Assembly: GCA_049177215.1 (NCBI GenBank)
Contig: CP185379.1
Coordinates: 744,001-808,000 of the forward strand
Reading direction: 5' to 3'
From: Pollutiaquabacter aromativorans
Lineage (GTDB): Bacteria; Bacteroidota; Bacteroidia; AKYH767-A; 2013-40CM-41-45
Length of the DNA stretch: 64,000 nucleotides
Each line of letters begins with the position of its first letter. The first letter of the stretch is position 1. Shown here one piece after another: positions 1 to 9,201 of the stretch. The notes beneath the pieces were generated by a model. It did not search any database, was not told the origin of the DNA, and saw nothing but the letters and a program-made list of their open reading frames with translations. Made by a program: the position numbers and the translations under genes.

Positions 1-2690
1 ACCGTAACGGTGTAGTTGCCGGCATCCAGCCCGCTTGCAGTAGTTCCGTTTCCGCCGGTTGGGGACCAGGTATAGGACAATGCGCCGGATCCTCCATTCG
101 CAGAGACGGTGGCCGATCCGCTTCCATCCCCGTTGCAAAGCAGAGAGGTGCTATTGGTGATGAGTGCATTGATTTGTGGAGGTTCGGTGATCGCAGCGGT
201 GGCGGAAACCGTACATCCGCTCGCGTCGGTCACGGTTACCGTATAACTGCCTTGTCCAAGGCCGCTGGCCGTAGCCCCACTGCCCCCAGACGGGGACCAA
301 CTATAGGCAAGCGGCGCAGTGCCGCCCGCGATAGTCGCGGCTACACTACCATCACTTGCTCCGAAGCAACTCACGTCGGCAGGTGTAAGATTGGCGATCA
401 GAGCGGCAGGTTCTGCGATGTTGGCGGATGCGGTAGCCGTACAACCTGCCGCATCGGTAATTGTAACGGTATACGATCCTGCGCCCAGTCCGCTTGCGGA
501 AGCCCCGCTACCGCCGGATGGCGACCATGTATAAGTGTAAGGGCCAGTGCCGCCACCCGGGGTAGCGTTTGCACTGCCGTTAGCGGCGCCGTTGCAGGTG
601 ATATTGGTTGGAGTGACAGCGGCGGTGACCGGCGTCGGTTCGTTAATGGAAACCGTGGTGGAAGAAGTGCAACCGGCTGCGTCGGTGACGGTAACAGTAT
701 ACGTTCCTCCGGCCAGATTGCTGGCCGTAGTACCACTGCCTCCTGCCGGAGTCCAGGCATAGCTGTAGCCGGGGGATCCTCCGTTAGCCAGGACAGTGGC
801 GGTACCGGTGGCGTCTCCGGCACACACTACATCCGCAAACGCGGAGATAGCGGAGGTGAGTAAGGGTGGTTCATTGATAGCGATGTTAGCGGTTGCACTG
901 CATCCGTTCACATCGGTGACCGTGACCGTATAGTTCCCGGCCTGCAATCCGTTGGCGGTAGCACCGGCTCCTCCGGAAGGAGACCAGGCATAGGTGAATG
1001 GGGCGCTTCCACCGGATATGGTCGCCGTAGCTGTTCCATCACTTCCACCGTTACACGAAACATCGGTCGAGGCATTGATGGCGACTGTGGCGGAGTTGGT
1101 GTTGGAGACGCCAACCGCAGCCGTAACAGTACAACCATTGGCATCGGTGATGGTTACATTATAGGCGCCGGCCGGAATGTTGGTAGCCGTTGATCCGCTA
1201 CCACCGGATGGTGTCCAGGAATAACTATACGGGCCCGTTCCTCCGGCAGGTGTGATGGTAGCCGATCCATCCGCGGCACCACAAGTGGCCGGGGTCGTGT
1301 TGCTGGTATAGGTGATCGCAGAAGGTTCCGTGACTGCTCCTGTCGCGCTACGCGTACAGCCATTAGCGTCTGTAATGGTAACAGTATAAGTGCCGGCTCC
1401 AAGTCCGGTTGCCGTAGCAGCGGTTCCACCGGCCGGTAACCAGTTGTAGGAATAGGGCCCCGTTCCACCTCCGGCATTTGCACTCACGCTTCCATCAGTT
1501 GCTCCATTACAGTCGGCAGGAGTCGGGGTGACCGATGCGGTAAGCGCCGGCGGTTGTGTAATGTTTGCGGTAGCTGTGCGGGTACAACCACTGGCATCCG
1601 TGACCGTAACGGTATACGTGCCTGCGCCGAGTCCGCTGGCAGTCGAACTGTTACCACCGGAAGGGGTCCATGCATACGTATAACCAGGGTTGCCGCCACC
1701 GGCATTCACGCCGGCCGAACCATCAGCAGCACCATTGCAAGTGACGTTGGTTACATTTTGAATGGTAGCTGTGATGACGGGCGGTTGTGTGATCGTGATG
1801 TTCGCCGTAGCGGTACAACCACGCGTGTCGGTGATCGTGACCGTATAATTACCGGCAGCCAGTCCTGTTCCTGTTGCTCCGCTTCCGCCCGAAGGTGCCC
1901 AGGCATAGGTGTAACCGGGAGTTCCTCCGTTGCCTGCTGCCGTGGCGGTACCGTTGCTACCGCCGTTACAGGTTACATTGGTGCTGCTGTTGATTTGGGC
2001 AGTAATCTGCGTTGGTTGTGTGATCGTCGTTGAGGCGGTCGTTGTGCAGCCCCGACTATCCGTTACTGTGACTACGTATGAACCCGGAGCGAGACCCGAA
2101 GCGGTAGCCCCTGAACCGCCGGTTGGAGACCAACTGTAGGTATACGGTCCGGTTCCGCCACCGGGTGTGACGGTCGCGGATCCATTCGTTCCGTTATAGC
2201 AACTGACGGCTGTCGGAGCGATGGAAGCGGTTACCGGAGGAGCTTGTGTAACGGTGAATGTTTGTGTGCCTGTGCAGCCATTGGCATCTGTTACTGTTAC
2301 GGTGTATGTACCGGCGGCCAGGCCGGTAGGGTTTGCAGTAGTGCCGACATTCGGGTTCCAGGCATACGTGTACGGCCCCGTACCGCCGGAAGGTGTTACG
2401 GCAATCGCGCCATTGTTTGCTCCGCTGCAGGATAGGTTGGTGATGTTGCCCGCTGCTGTGACAGGAGTCGCGTTATTGATCGTAAAGGTTGCCGTTGAGG
2501 TGCACCCGGCATCATCTGTTACGGTAACGGAATAAGTACCGGGAGACAGATTGCTCAGCGTATTTGATCCGTTGATATTATTTGCCGTCTGAATAACGGT
2601 GCCGCCGCCATTTCGCCAGATATAATTCCATGGTGCGACACCCTGGCCGGTAGCGACGGCTGAACCCGTCGAGCCGGGACAAGGAGGTTG
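1..2690 (-). repeat. About twelve tandem SprB-like repeats, period about 230 bp
   Basis: The conserved VTVTD.xGC block recurs roughly every 230 bp, near 2519, 2285, 2060, 1830, 1595, 1370, 1140, 912, 680, 450, 220 and at the window edge. The copies are clearly diverged at the DNA level, so this is an old protein repeat and not a recent exact expansion. The repeat nearest the N-terminus (2500-2690) is the most diverged. Confidence 0.85.
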
Positions 2691-4166
2691 AAAATCATTG
2701 ACAACGGGAGGCGTACAACACGCAAGCTGTGCAAAGAACTGCGTGATCGGATCGCCGCTGCAAGCAAAGGAAGTCCAGGAGCCGGTTTCACCATCACCGT
2801 AAGTGTCGATGGCAATGTTGAGTGGAAGTCCGGGTATACATTGTCCTGGTGGTAAGGTCCGAATGGAAAAGCAAAAGGTCCAGTCGCAGGTATTCAGTGC
2901 ATTGTTATCGCCAAAGTTGTTCCCCGGATTACCATCCATGACACCGCCAGGACTTCCGAGTGCAGATTCGTAGAAGAACCCCGGTCCTACGACAAGTCCT
3001 GTAGCGGAACTGGTCACAAGGCCGTTGTTCCAGGTCCAGGCACCGGCACCGGAACAGTTGGCCGGCATGGTAGTCGTCAGGGTACTGAGGTCCCAGCCGG
3101 CTGAAAAGCTAGGAATAACGGCGTGCAGCCAGTTGACGGAAGTCTGATTATAGTCGGATATCGTGTAGCAGAAATTGACGAGTTGTCCAGCCTGATAAGT
3201 TCCATTTACCGGTGGTGGGTTGACGGTCAGGTTGCTGACCATGACGCAACCCGCGCAGTCGAAATTATTCTGTAGTTGAAGATTGAAATTGCACTGATCG
3301 TTGAGGTTTCCACCGGATACTTGCAACCAGTAGGTACCGGGCGCAAGTCCGCCGAAAGATGTATTCAACGTTCCGCTCGCGCCAATCGCGCAACCACGCG
3401 GTACGAGGTTGTTGCAGTTGCTGCCGGAATACAAACCAACCTCCGGTGTTTGTAGCCCCGTAAGGTTGATGTTCAGCGTCGGTCCTGTGATGCTGAATTG
3501 ATACCAGACATCGGAGGCAGGACTGGCCATATTGCCGGTAGGCTGACAGCCAAGCATGGAGGTGTAAGGCATTTCCGCCGTAGCGCACAGGTTGGTGGTA
3601 TTCAGGGAAAGTGGCGTGCCGACTCCGCTGGGACACGAAGCCGGAACCGGCAGTAGGCCAAGGTTCTGCGCTCCACTGCATGCGTCGTTGGCAGGGGCAG
3701 GTCCGCCACTGCAGGTCGAACCACAAGGTCCGCCGGGGCAGGTCACGCACGAAACGGTTGCGGCCCATCCTGCATAATTGATCGAACCATCCGAGGTAAA
3801 CTGAAGTGTTAAACAACCGCTGGTTGCAGTTACGGTTCCAGGGCTGGTTGTTCCGGTATAGGTGCCGAGTAGGGGAGCGCCGGTGGTTGATCCATTGTAT
3901 ATTCTCAGGTAATCAAATCCTGACTCGATGTTGAACGCGGTAAACGTCAGTCGCACACATTGCCCGGGTGTGCTCGAGCAAAAAGTCATCGTGTAGTTCT
4001 CGTTGTTATTGTAATTCGCGCCTGCCCCGGCGCCATTGCCACCGCTGTCATAGAAATTTCCACTACAGGTGGAAATCGAAGAATTGCCCATGTTATAGTT
4101 CTGGGCGTAGGCTTTACCGGAAAAGAAGAGCAGAAGTACGAGTGTGGAGCGTAAAAGTATCCTCAT
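1..4166 (-). CDS. Giant SprB-like repeat surface adhesin (C-terminus off window)
   Basis: The frame is open from an ATG at 4166 to the window edge, giving 1388 residues with no stop; the C-terminus is missing. Residues 1-23 form a signal peptide (RSTLVLLLFFSGKAYAQ). Residues of about 25-115 look like a CUB-type domain (FDYLRIYNG, LQFTSDGS). A domain starting NDACSGAQNL follows, then a region beginning NPPPVNGTYQ. From about residue 490 on, some twelve repeats of about 76 residues follow the SprB pattern: CNG.nGSA, GGTGPYTYSWSPSGG, GLgaGTYTVTVTDa.GC. Proteins of this type are T9SS-secreted surface adhesins (SprB is the gliding adhesin of Flavobacterium). A C-terminal T9SS domain is expected but cannot be seen. 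The short frames on the other strand here are shadows of repeat codon bias. Confidence 0.9.
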   Translation of the reverse strand, partial: MRILLRSTLVLLLFFSGKAYAQNYNMGNSSISTCSGNFYDSGGNGAGAGANYNNNENYTMTFCSSTPGQCVRLTFTAFNIESGFDYLRIYNGSTTGAPLLGTYTGTTSPGTVTATSGCLTLQFTSDGSINYAGWAATVSCVTCPGGPCGSTCSGGPAPANDACSGAQNLGLLPVPASCPSGVGTPLSLNTTNLCATAEMPYTSMLGCQPTGNMASPASDVWYQFSITGPTLNINLTGLQTPEVGLYSGSNCNNLVPRGCAIGASGTLNTSFGGLAPGTYWLQVSGGNLNDQCNFNLQLQNNFDCAGCVMVSNLTVNPPPVNGTYQAGQLVNFCYTISDYNQTSVNWLHAVIPSFSAGWDLSTLTTTMPANCSGAGAWTWNNGLVTSSATGLVVGPGFFYESALGSPGGVMDGNPGNNFGDNNALNTCDWTFCFSIRTLPPGQCIPGLPLNIAIDTYGDGETGSWTSFACSGDPITQFFAQLACCTPPVVNDFQPPCPGSTGSAVATGQGVAPWNYIWRNGGGTVIQTANNINGSNTLSNLSPGTYSVTVTDDAGCTSTATFTINNATPVTAAGNITNLSCSGANNGAIAVTPSGGTGPYTYAWNPNVGTTANPTGLAAGTYTVTVTDANGCTGTQTFTVTQAPPVTASIAPTAVSCYNGTNGSATVTPGGGTGPYTYSWSPTGGSGATASGLAPGSYVVTVTDSRGCTTTASTTITQPTQITAQINSSTNVTCNGGSNGTATAAGNGGTPGYTYAWAPSGGSGATGTGLAAGNYTVTITDTRGCTATANITITQPPVITATIQNVTNVTCNGAADGSAGVNAGGGNPGYTYAWTPSGGNSSTASGLGAGTYTVTVTDASGCTRTATANITQPPALTASVTPTPADCNGATDGSVSANAGGGTGPYSYNWLPAGGTAATATGLGAGTYTVTITDANGCTRSATGAVTEPSAITYTSNTTPATCGAADGSATITPAGGTGPYSYSWTPSGGSGSTATNIPAGAYNVTITDANGCTVTAAVGVSNTNSATVAINASTDVSCNGGSDGTATATISGGSAPFTYAWSPSGGAGATANGLQAGNYTVTVTDVNGCSATANIAINEPPLLTSAISAFADVVCAGDATGTATVLANGGSPGYSYAWTPAGGSGTTASNLAGGTYTVTVTDAAGCTSSTTVSINEPTPVTAAVTPTNITCNGAANGSANATPGGGTGPYTYTWSPSGGSGASASGLGAGSYTVTITDAAGCTATASANIAEPAALIANLTPADVSCFGASDGSVAATIAGGTAPLAYSWSPSGGSGATASGLGQGSYTVTVTDASGCTVSATAAITEPPQINALITNSTSLLCNGDGSGSATVSANGGSGALSYTWSPTGGNGTTASGLDAGNYTVT

Positions 4167-4576
4167 GCGTCGTGTGTGGTTACGTGCTAAGAGTTAAGGT
4201 TTCGAAGAAGATCGGAATCGTCTTCGAGGTAAAATGGCCAGCAAGTTGAGTGCCCGATACTTGGGCGGCTCAGAGAATCGTCTTTTGGGCAAAGACAATC
4301 AAACAATGCTGGAATTTTCAATAAAATGTAACTTTTAGTGGCAGAGGGTTGTTAAAACGAAATTTAGTGAAATCCTTCGAAAAAAGCAATTTTTTAGTCC
4401 CCACTTATCAACAGTTCACAAAATTCCCCGCAAGTCTAAACACAGCCCTTTTCGCTCAAATTCCACAACCACCCATCGATAGCGGATGATTTTTGCCATT
4501 TCGGTATCCTCCCGGAGTTCGTACTTTTGGGCTCCGTTAATCTCAGAAACAACCAATTCGGAAAACCCCATAATCC
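4167..4576. other. Divergent intergenic region between adhesin and mdh
   Basis: This 410-bp AT-rich gap separates two divergent genes and must hold both promoters. A Bacteroidota -7-like element TACTTTTG lies at 4522-4529, ahead of mdh; no well-spaced TTTG -33 box was found. No clear -7 box was found for the adhesin. I see no credible ORF or RNA gene. Confidence 0.6.
4522..4529 (+). promoter_or_regulatory. Candidate -7 promoter element for mdh
   Basis: TACTTTTG fits the Bacteroidota sigma-A -7 consensus TAnnTTTG and lies 47 bp before the mdh ATG. The nearest TTTG (4492-4495) is 26 bp upstream, longer than the usual 19-bp spacer, so only half of the promoter is convincing. Confidence 0.4.
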
Positions 4577-5521
4577 ATGAAAGTAACTGTCGTAGGCGCC
4601 GGTAACGTGGGTGCCACTTGTGCTGATGTGATTGCGCAGAAAGATTTCGTGCATGAAGTCGTTCTGCTTGATATCAAAGAAGGCGTGTCAGAAGGGAAGT
4701 CGCTTGATATGTGGCAAACAAGTCCCATCAACCTGTACGATACGCGTCTGATCGGCTCCACCAACGATTATTCAAAGACGGCCGACTCGGATGTTGTCGT
4801 CATCACCTCCGGTCTGCCCCGCAAGCCCGGTATGAGCCGCGACGATCTGATCGCGACCAATGCCGGCATCGTTCGTTCCGTAACGGAGAACATCATCAAG
4901 TATAGCCCCAACACCATCATCATCGTAGTGTCGAATCCGCTCGATGTGATGACGTATTGCGCTTACCTGACGGCCAAGATCGACTCTCGTCGCGTTTTCG
5001 GGATGGCAGGTATTTTGGATACAGCCCGCTACCGTGCGTTCCTGGCCGAAGCGTTGAACACTTCGCCCAAAGACATCCAGGCGGTATTGATGGGCGGCCA
5101 TGGCGATACGATGGTTCCGCTGCCGCGCTATACAACCGTTGCAGGGATTCCCGTGACGGAACTTATTGCAAAGGATAAACTCGACGCCATCGTCGAACGC
5201 ACCAAGAAGGGCGGAGGCGAATTGGTCAACCTCATGGGTACTTCCGCCTGGTATGCCCCGGGTGCAGCCGCTGCCCAAATGGTGGAGGCGGTCATCAAGG
5301 ATCAGAAGCGGATCTTCCCTTGCTGCGCATGGCTGAATGGCGAGTACGGCCTGAAGGGCGTATACCTGGGAGTTCCGGTTAAACTGGGACGGAACGGTAT
5401 TGAGGAGATCATCGAACTCAAACTCACCGAAGAAGAAAAATCGCTCGTGAGCGCATCGGCCAAGGCCGTGAAAGAGGTCATGGACGTGCTCGATAACATG
5501 CAGCAACCTGCCGTAAAGTGA
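4577..5521 (+). CDS. mdh: Malate dehydrogenase
   Basis: Interconverts malate and oxaloacetate with NAD in the cytosolic TCA cycle. The protein has 314 residues, usual for the LDH-like MDH group. Visible motifs are the Rossmann glycine loop VGAGNVG (residues 6-12), the mobile loop PRKPGMSR with R82 and R88, R151 in LDTARYR, and the catalytic histidine H175 in GGHGDTMVP. The arginine R82 in the specificity loop favours malate over lactate. It stands alone, with its own promoter-like element and a strong terminator directly downstream. Confidence 0.96.
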   Translation: MKVTVVGAGNVGATCADVIAQKDFVHEVVLLDIKEGVSEGKSLDMWQTSPINLYDTRLIGSTNDYSKTADSDVVVITSGLPRKPGMSRDDLIATNAGIVRSVTENIIKYSPNTIIIVVSNPLDVMTYCAYLTAKIDSRRVFGMAGILDTARYRAFLAEALNTSPKDIQAVLMGGHGDTMVPLPRYTTVAGIPVTELIAKDKLDAIVERTKKGGGELVNLMGTSAWYAPGAAAAQMVEAVIKDQKRIFPCCAWLNGEYGLKGVYLGVPVKLGRNGIEEIIELKLTEEEKSLVSASAKAVKEVMDVLDNMQQPAVK

Positions 5522-5537
5522 TCCTTCGACATCAACG

Positions 5538-5569
5538 AAAGAGCATCCGTGAACGGGTGCTCTTTTTTA
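5538..5569 (+). terminator. Rho-independent terminator after mdh
   Basis: Thirteen paired positions (5538-5550 with 5553-5565, one G-T wobble) around a GA loop, followed by a T run to 5568. Confidence 0.88.
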
Positions 5570-5598
5570 TTTTCCAAGACTGCTGAACCAAAGAAAAG

Positions 5599-6051
5599 AT
5601 GATGAACTTATTTGATCGTGTTCGTGTCCCTTTTCATTTGCAATCCATCGAGGAAGAAGGGTATCATATCCTCGTCGACGCCGTCATCAACAAGCAACCG
5701 GCAAGGTTGCTGATCGATACCGGCGCTTCCCGTTCGGTATTCGATACGAACCGCTTCAGCCGATTTGTCGAAGCACACGAGTTTCGGCCGGATGAGAAAC
5801 TATCCGCCGGCCTGGGCACCAGTTCCATGCAAACCATGAAGGTGACGCTGACAGAGCTGCGGATCGGTGAATGTTCGATACCCGGCTTTGAGACGATCCT
5901 GCTCGACATGAGTCATGTCAACAGTTCCTATGAACGGCTGGGCTTACCCCAACTGGATGGGGTCATCGGGAGTGAACTGCTCGTACTGTTGGAAGCGCAG
6001 ATCGACTACCGGAAGCGGCAATTGATCATAAAGAGAAGGATTGGGAAGTAA
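5599..6051 (+). CDS. Retropepsin-like aspartic protease domain protein
   Basis: A 150-residue single-domain protein with the retropepsin signature LLIDTGASRSVFD, putative catalytic D40, and a C-terminal DGVIGSELL strand resembling the hydrophobic-hydrophobic-glycine motif of retropepsins. Such domains act as homodimers, each chain giving one aspartate. There is no signal peptide, so it is probably cytosolic. Two ATGs are adjacent (5599, 5602) and either could be used. The substrate is unknown. The gene lies 29 bp past the mdh terminator and ends 5 bp before the stop of the converging operon. Confidence 0.8.
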   Translation: MMNLFDRVRVPFHLQSIEEEGYHILVDAVINKQPARLLIDTGASRSVFDTNRFSRFVEAHEFRPDEKLSAGLGTSSMQTMKVTLTELRIGECSIPGFETILLDMSHVNSSYERLGLPQLDGVIGSELLVLLEAQIDYRKRQLIIKRRIGK

Positions 6052-6056
6052 GCGCC

Positions 6057-7550
6057 TCAGGGGCGTTTACGGTAAGCGACAAAATACGGCGCCCGCAACA
6101 CTTCGTTTTTGTAAGAGCTGGTGGACCCGTCGGGAAACGATCTGCGATATAGTTCAAGCGTCTGTTCGTCAATGATCGTAATGTAGCCGTTCCTCCCGCC
6201 ACAATCCGACACGTGATGCGGGGCTGGACCCGTATTGTCCACATTTAGATTGGCGACATACACCAGCTTGCGAACCGGATCGAAATCAATTCCATGTGGT
6301 TGATATCCGGTATAGATGGAATCGACCAGGTCGAGGGTGTTGTAATTGATCACATACACCAACCCCTTTCGGTTGGCATCCACGACTTCTTCCGTACAGG
6401 TGACAAAAAGGTAAGGTTGGTTGGTGGATTCGGCGAATTCCTGCGGCTTGGTGCCGACCGGAATGATCTTCAACAGACTGTCACCCGAAAGACGAAAGAC
6501 GCGTATCTCGTCACTGGCCTGGCAACTGACGAAATACTTGGTTCCATCCGGCGAAAGGATGGCCTCGTGCGGGTCATAGCGCGAAGTCGTCAGTTTGGGC
6601 TCGCCGGGTTGCAGGATGACCGGGTCGAAGGAGAAGCCCGGATCCGTGATGTCAACTTTGTTGATGAAGTTTGATACTTGCGATGTGAGGTAAAGCCAAT
6701 GCCCGTCGGGTGTGACGAATCCGCCATGGGGCAGTTCCGGTGAAATTTGAGTGATCACCGTATTGTTGACGAGATCGACAACGGCCGTCGTGTTGATGTT
6801 CGTTCCATTCACGAAGCCCCTTGATCCGTCGGGTGTAAAAATGATCGTATTCCAGTCGCCAAACCCGATGTTAAAGGTCGCAACGAGGGAGTCGTCACTT
6901 GTTCGAAATTTCTGCAAGACACTTCCCGCGTAGAACACCACATACCAGTACTCTCCGTCTGGAGAAACACGCACCTGGTGGGGCGCCTCGATCTGACCGG
7001 GATCATTACCGACCGGTATGTAACGCATGATATTCTGCGATGCTGCATCGAAGACCGCTACCTGGTCGCAACCCTGCATGCAGATGTAGACTTTTTCCCG
7101 ATCCGGATCATCCGAATATTTCACGAAGCCATCCTTGTTCGGAGCACCGTTCGCGATCCAATCGTATAAGGTCTGGTATTCGGCGGTACTCAGCGGTGCA
7201 GCTTGATAGGGCATGGTCGGCTCCAGGACAGGCCCACGCGTACTATCGGTGTTGACGAAATAAAGACAATAGCTGTATAAGGTGCTGTAAGGAATGATAC
7301 TGGAGCCATTGCGGCCGCCACGGAAGGTGACATCCCAGGTTGAAAAATCCAGACCTCCGGCATTCTGATAACTGATATCATTGTGGCAACCGGCTGTTGC
7401 GCATTTTCCTGTAATGATTTTGTCTACCGACTCCGGGAAGCCGGTTTCCGCCATTGGTGAGGGAAGTTCATCGTACCGGCAGGCATGCGTGCTGAACACC
7501 ATTATTAAACCCAATAAGATTAGGAAGCGATGCGAATTATTCACTGACAT
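6057..7550 (-). CDS. Secreted cytochrome-c-like / YncE-type beta-propeller protein
   Basis: A 497-residue exported protein. The N-terminus has a hydrophobic stretch ending in C24 (FSTHACRY), suggesting a lipoprotein although the lipobox is atypical. Residues 38-135 resemble a c-type cytochrome domain: CATAGCH (C50, C55, H56) is a CX4CH variant of the haem site, and the distal part MPYQAAPLSTAEYQ...WIANGAP resembles the Met-ligand region of planctomycete-type cytochromes. Residues of about 150-490 form a YVTN/YncE-like beta-propeller (VRVSPDGEYWYVVF, FTPDGSRGFV, VTPDGHWLYLT, LSPDGTKYFVS). It is the last gene of a three-gene lipoprotein operon and overlaps the gene before it by 14 bp. Function unknown; haem binding is inference. 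Confidence 0.75.
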   Translation of the reverse strand: MSVNNSHRFLILLGLIMVFSTHACRYDELPSPMAETGFPESVDKIITGKCATAGCHNDISYQNAGGLDFSTWDVTFRGGRNGSSIIPYSTLYSYCLYFVNTDSTRGPVLEPTMPYQAAPLSTAEYQTLYDWIANGAPNKDGFVKYSDDPDREKVYICMQGCDQVAVFDAASQNIMRYIPVGNDPGQIEAPHQVRVSPDGEYWYVVFYAGSVLQKFRTSDDSLVATFNIGFGDWNTIIFTPDGSRGFVNGTNINTTAVVDLVNNTVITQISPELPHGGFVTPDGHWLYLTSQVSNFINKVDITDPGFSFDPVILQPGEPKLTTSRYDPHEAILSPDGTKYFVSCQASDEIRVFRLSGDSLLKIIPVGTKPQEFAESTNQPYLFVTCTEEVVDANRKGLVYVINYNTLDLVDSIYTGYQPHGIDFDPVRKLVYVANLNVDNTGPAPHHVSDCGGRNGYITIIDEQTLELYRRSFPDGSTSSYKNEVLRAPYFVAYRKRP

Positions 7551-7935
7551 AGAGGGTCATGGCATTATCGAGTCGAGTAGGGTCCGTGAGCACGACCGGG
7601 GCATATCCGATGACCGTATCGCCCCAGTAATAATCCCATCCTTTGGCATATACGAAGTACTTGCCAGGATACAACTTTTCGAATGCTCCCAAGCCTTCAT
7701 TGTCGGCCTGGATTGCATACTCGTACAGCGCGGGATCATAACCCGGAAATTCCGTCGCGCCTTTCTTGAGATAGATGCGAATACCGGGAACGCCCCAACT
7801 ATGGTGCACTGCTGAAACCTGAAGCCGGATCGTTCCCTCGACAATCACTTTTCCGTCGGGGTTGACCGCTTCCTTTCTGCAACCGGTTTGAAACAGGAGC
7901 AGGAAAAGTATAGCGATAGCGAGAGTGGACCGCAC
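7537..7935 (-). CDS. Small lipoprotein, Ig/prealbumin-like
   Basis: A 132-residue protein with a good lipoprotein signal peptide (LFLLLFQTGC, C19). The mature part is a single beta-rich domain with GIRIYLKKGATEFPGYD and a GKYFVYAKGWDYY motif near residues 91-103. The latter matches GDYYFYASGWDTS in the upstream neighbour, so the two look like paralogs. The fold resembles a transthyretin/SpaA-like sandwich by pattern only. Its 3' end overlaps the start of the cytochrome/propeller gene. Function unknown. Confidence 0.7.
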   Translation of the reverse strand: MRSTLAIAILFLLLFQTGCRKEAVNPDGKVIVEGTIRLQVSAVHHSWGVPGIRIYLKKGATEFPGYDPALYEYAIQADNEGLGAFEKLYPGKYFVYAKGWDYYWGDTVIGYAPVVLTDPTRLDNAMTLYVSE

Positions 7936-7944
7936 AACCTCGGT

Positions 7945-8361
7945 TTAATCTTCCGTTACAGGAATATCCAAAACAATTTCGCCGCTTTCCTGATCGGTGG
8001 AGAAGGGGATGCCGCCCTTCACCAACTGAACGATCGAGGTGTCCCAACCGGAGGCGTAAAAATAGTAGTCTCCACACTTCAAACCGGATAGATGGACATG
8101 GTCTTCGGGAAATTCACCGATGACCCGCATGTCATATCCGCTTGGCGCACCGCCCCAATCCTTTGCGTTGAATTTTATCCAGACGGTATCCGGTTTCAAT
8201 GAATCATTCGGGATCAGCGTCCCATGGTGGCGAAGCTTGGCGACAATGGTCAGGTTGCCACCGGTACCCGCAATGCACTTGTCTTCCTTTTTACATGAAG
8301 AGGAAGAAAGCACAAAAATTACTGCAATTACACTCGCAACGAAGGGGGAGATTGATCGCAT
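7945..8361 (-). CDS. Small lipoprotein, first gene of the cytochrome/propeller operon
   Basis: A 138-residue lipoprotein: the signal peptide ends at VLSSSSC (C23), followed by a lysine-rich KKEDK. The mature domain contains LTIVAKLRHHGTLIPN and GDYYFYASGWD, shared in pattern with the next gene 9 bp downstream. It is probably anchored in the outer membrane or at the cell surface. No enzyme motif is visible. Its operon partner carries a possible haem site, so a role in redox or metal chemistry is possible but unproven. Confidence 0.7.
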   Translation of the reverse strand: MRSISPFVASVIAVIFVLSSSSCKKEDKCIAGTGGNLTIVAKLRHHGTLIPNDSLKPDTVWIKFNAKDWGGAPSGYDMRVIGEFPEDHVHLSGLKCGDYYFYASGWDTSIVQLVKGGIPFSTDQESGEIVLDIPVTED

Positions 8362-8511
8362 TTGAACTTAAGTAGATTTAAACTGAAGCAAAGAAATGCT
8401 CCAACAGTTGATACGCAGATCTGCTTAACAATGATTCGCACCCTAAAGTTAACCACAATTTCTTCAACCCACACTGCAACCCTGGCGGAATCCTGACGTT
8501 CCTTCAAACAT

Positions 8512-9117
8512 ATGACACAACGCTGGCGGTATTTCAGCATTTACAAGCCTTACGGGATGTTGTCGCAGTTCACCGATGAGGGAGGCAACCCGGGTTTGGC
8601 TCACCTGGATTTCCGTTTTCCTTCGGATTGCTACCCCTTGGGTAGGCTGGATCGCGACAGCGAAGGCTTGTTACTGCTGACCAACGATGCCTCTGTGAAT
8701 CAACGCCTGCTCGACCCCCGAAATGCACACCCCCGGACCTATTGGGTACAAGTGGAAGGCAGCATGGGTGTGTCAGACTGCGAAAAGCTCTCCAATGGCG
8801 TTATCATCAGTATTGATGGGAAGGAATTTCGAACACGCCCGGCACTGGTCGAGTTGATCGACCCGCCAGCCAATCTACCTGATCGGACACCGCCGGTGCG
8901 TTTTCGTAAATCCATTCCGACATCCTGGATCTCGCTGACGTTAACGGAGGGAAAAAACAGACAGGTTCGAAAGATGACGGCAGCAGTCGGCTACCCGACC
9001 CTTCGCCTGATTCGGGTAGCCGTGGGTAAGTTGGAATTGCCGGAATGGAAACCCGGTTCGGTCACCGAATGGTCATCTTCTGATTTCTTTGAAAAAACGG
9101 GTATAAAGAAGGCCTGA
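8512..9117 (+). CDS. rRNA pseudouridine synthase, RluE/RsuA family
   Basis: A 201-residue cytosolic enzyme converting uridine to pseudouridine in ribosomal RNA. The motif GRLDRDSEGLLLLTND carries the catalytic aspartate D47; FSIYKPYGML and NRQVRKMTAAVGYPTLRL are the other family blocks. There is no N-terminal S4 RNA-binding domain, as in RluE, which modifies 23S U2457 in E. coli; the exact target here is inferred. It is divergent from the lipoprotein operon and has no close partner. Confidence 0.88.
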   Translation: MTQRWRYFSIYKPYGMLSQFTDEGGNPGLAHLDFRFPSDCYPLGRLDRDSEGLLLLTNDASVNQRLLDPRNAHPRTYWVQVEGSMGVSDCEKLSNGVIISIDGKEFRTRPALVELIDPPANLPDRTPPVRFRKSIPTSWISLTLTEGKNRQVRKMTAAVGYPTLRLIRVAVGKLELPEWKPGSVTEWSSSDFFEKTGIKKA

Positions 9118-9164
9118 TTCTTAGAGCTTACGGCTAGCTTCACCCACCTTACAAGCCGATTCCC

Positions 9165-9172
9165 TATATTTG
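9165..9172 (+). promoter_or_regulatory. Candidate -7 promoter element for the M43 protease
   Basis: TATATTTG matches TAnnTTTG and lies 29 bp before the chosen ATG. No clear -33 TTTG at 19 bp. Confidence 0.45.
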
Positions 9173-9201
9173 TTAAATACTTGCCAACCATCAACTATTA
9201 C

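Noticed and set aside
174..863. Plus-strand frames with SG-rich repeats at the window start
   Set aside because: They are the complementary strand of the SprB-like repeat gene, which is open on the minus strand over the whole 4166 bp with a signal peptide.
4400..4425. TTATCAACA resembling a DnaA box before mdh
   Set aside because: A single imperfect copy with no cluster, no dnaA/dnaN neighbours and no other origin features.
4167..4576. Small ORFs in the adhesin-mdh gap
   Set aside because: The short frames there lack family features and overlap the promoter region or the adhesin start.
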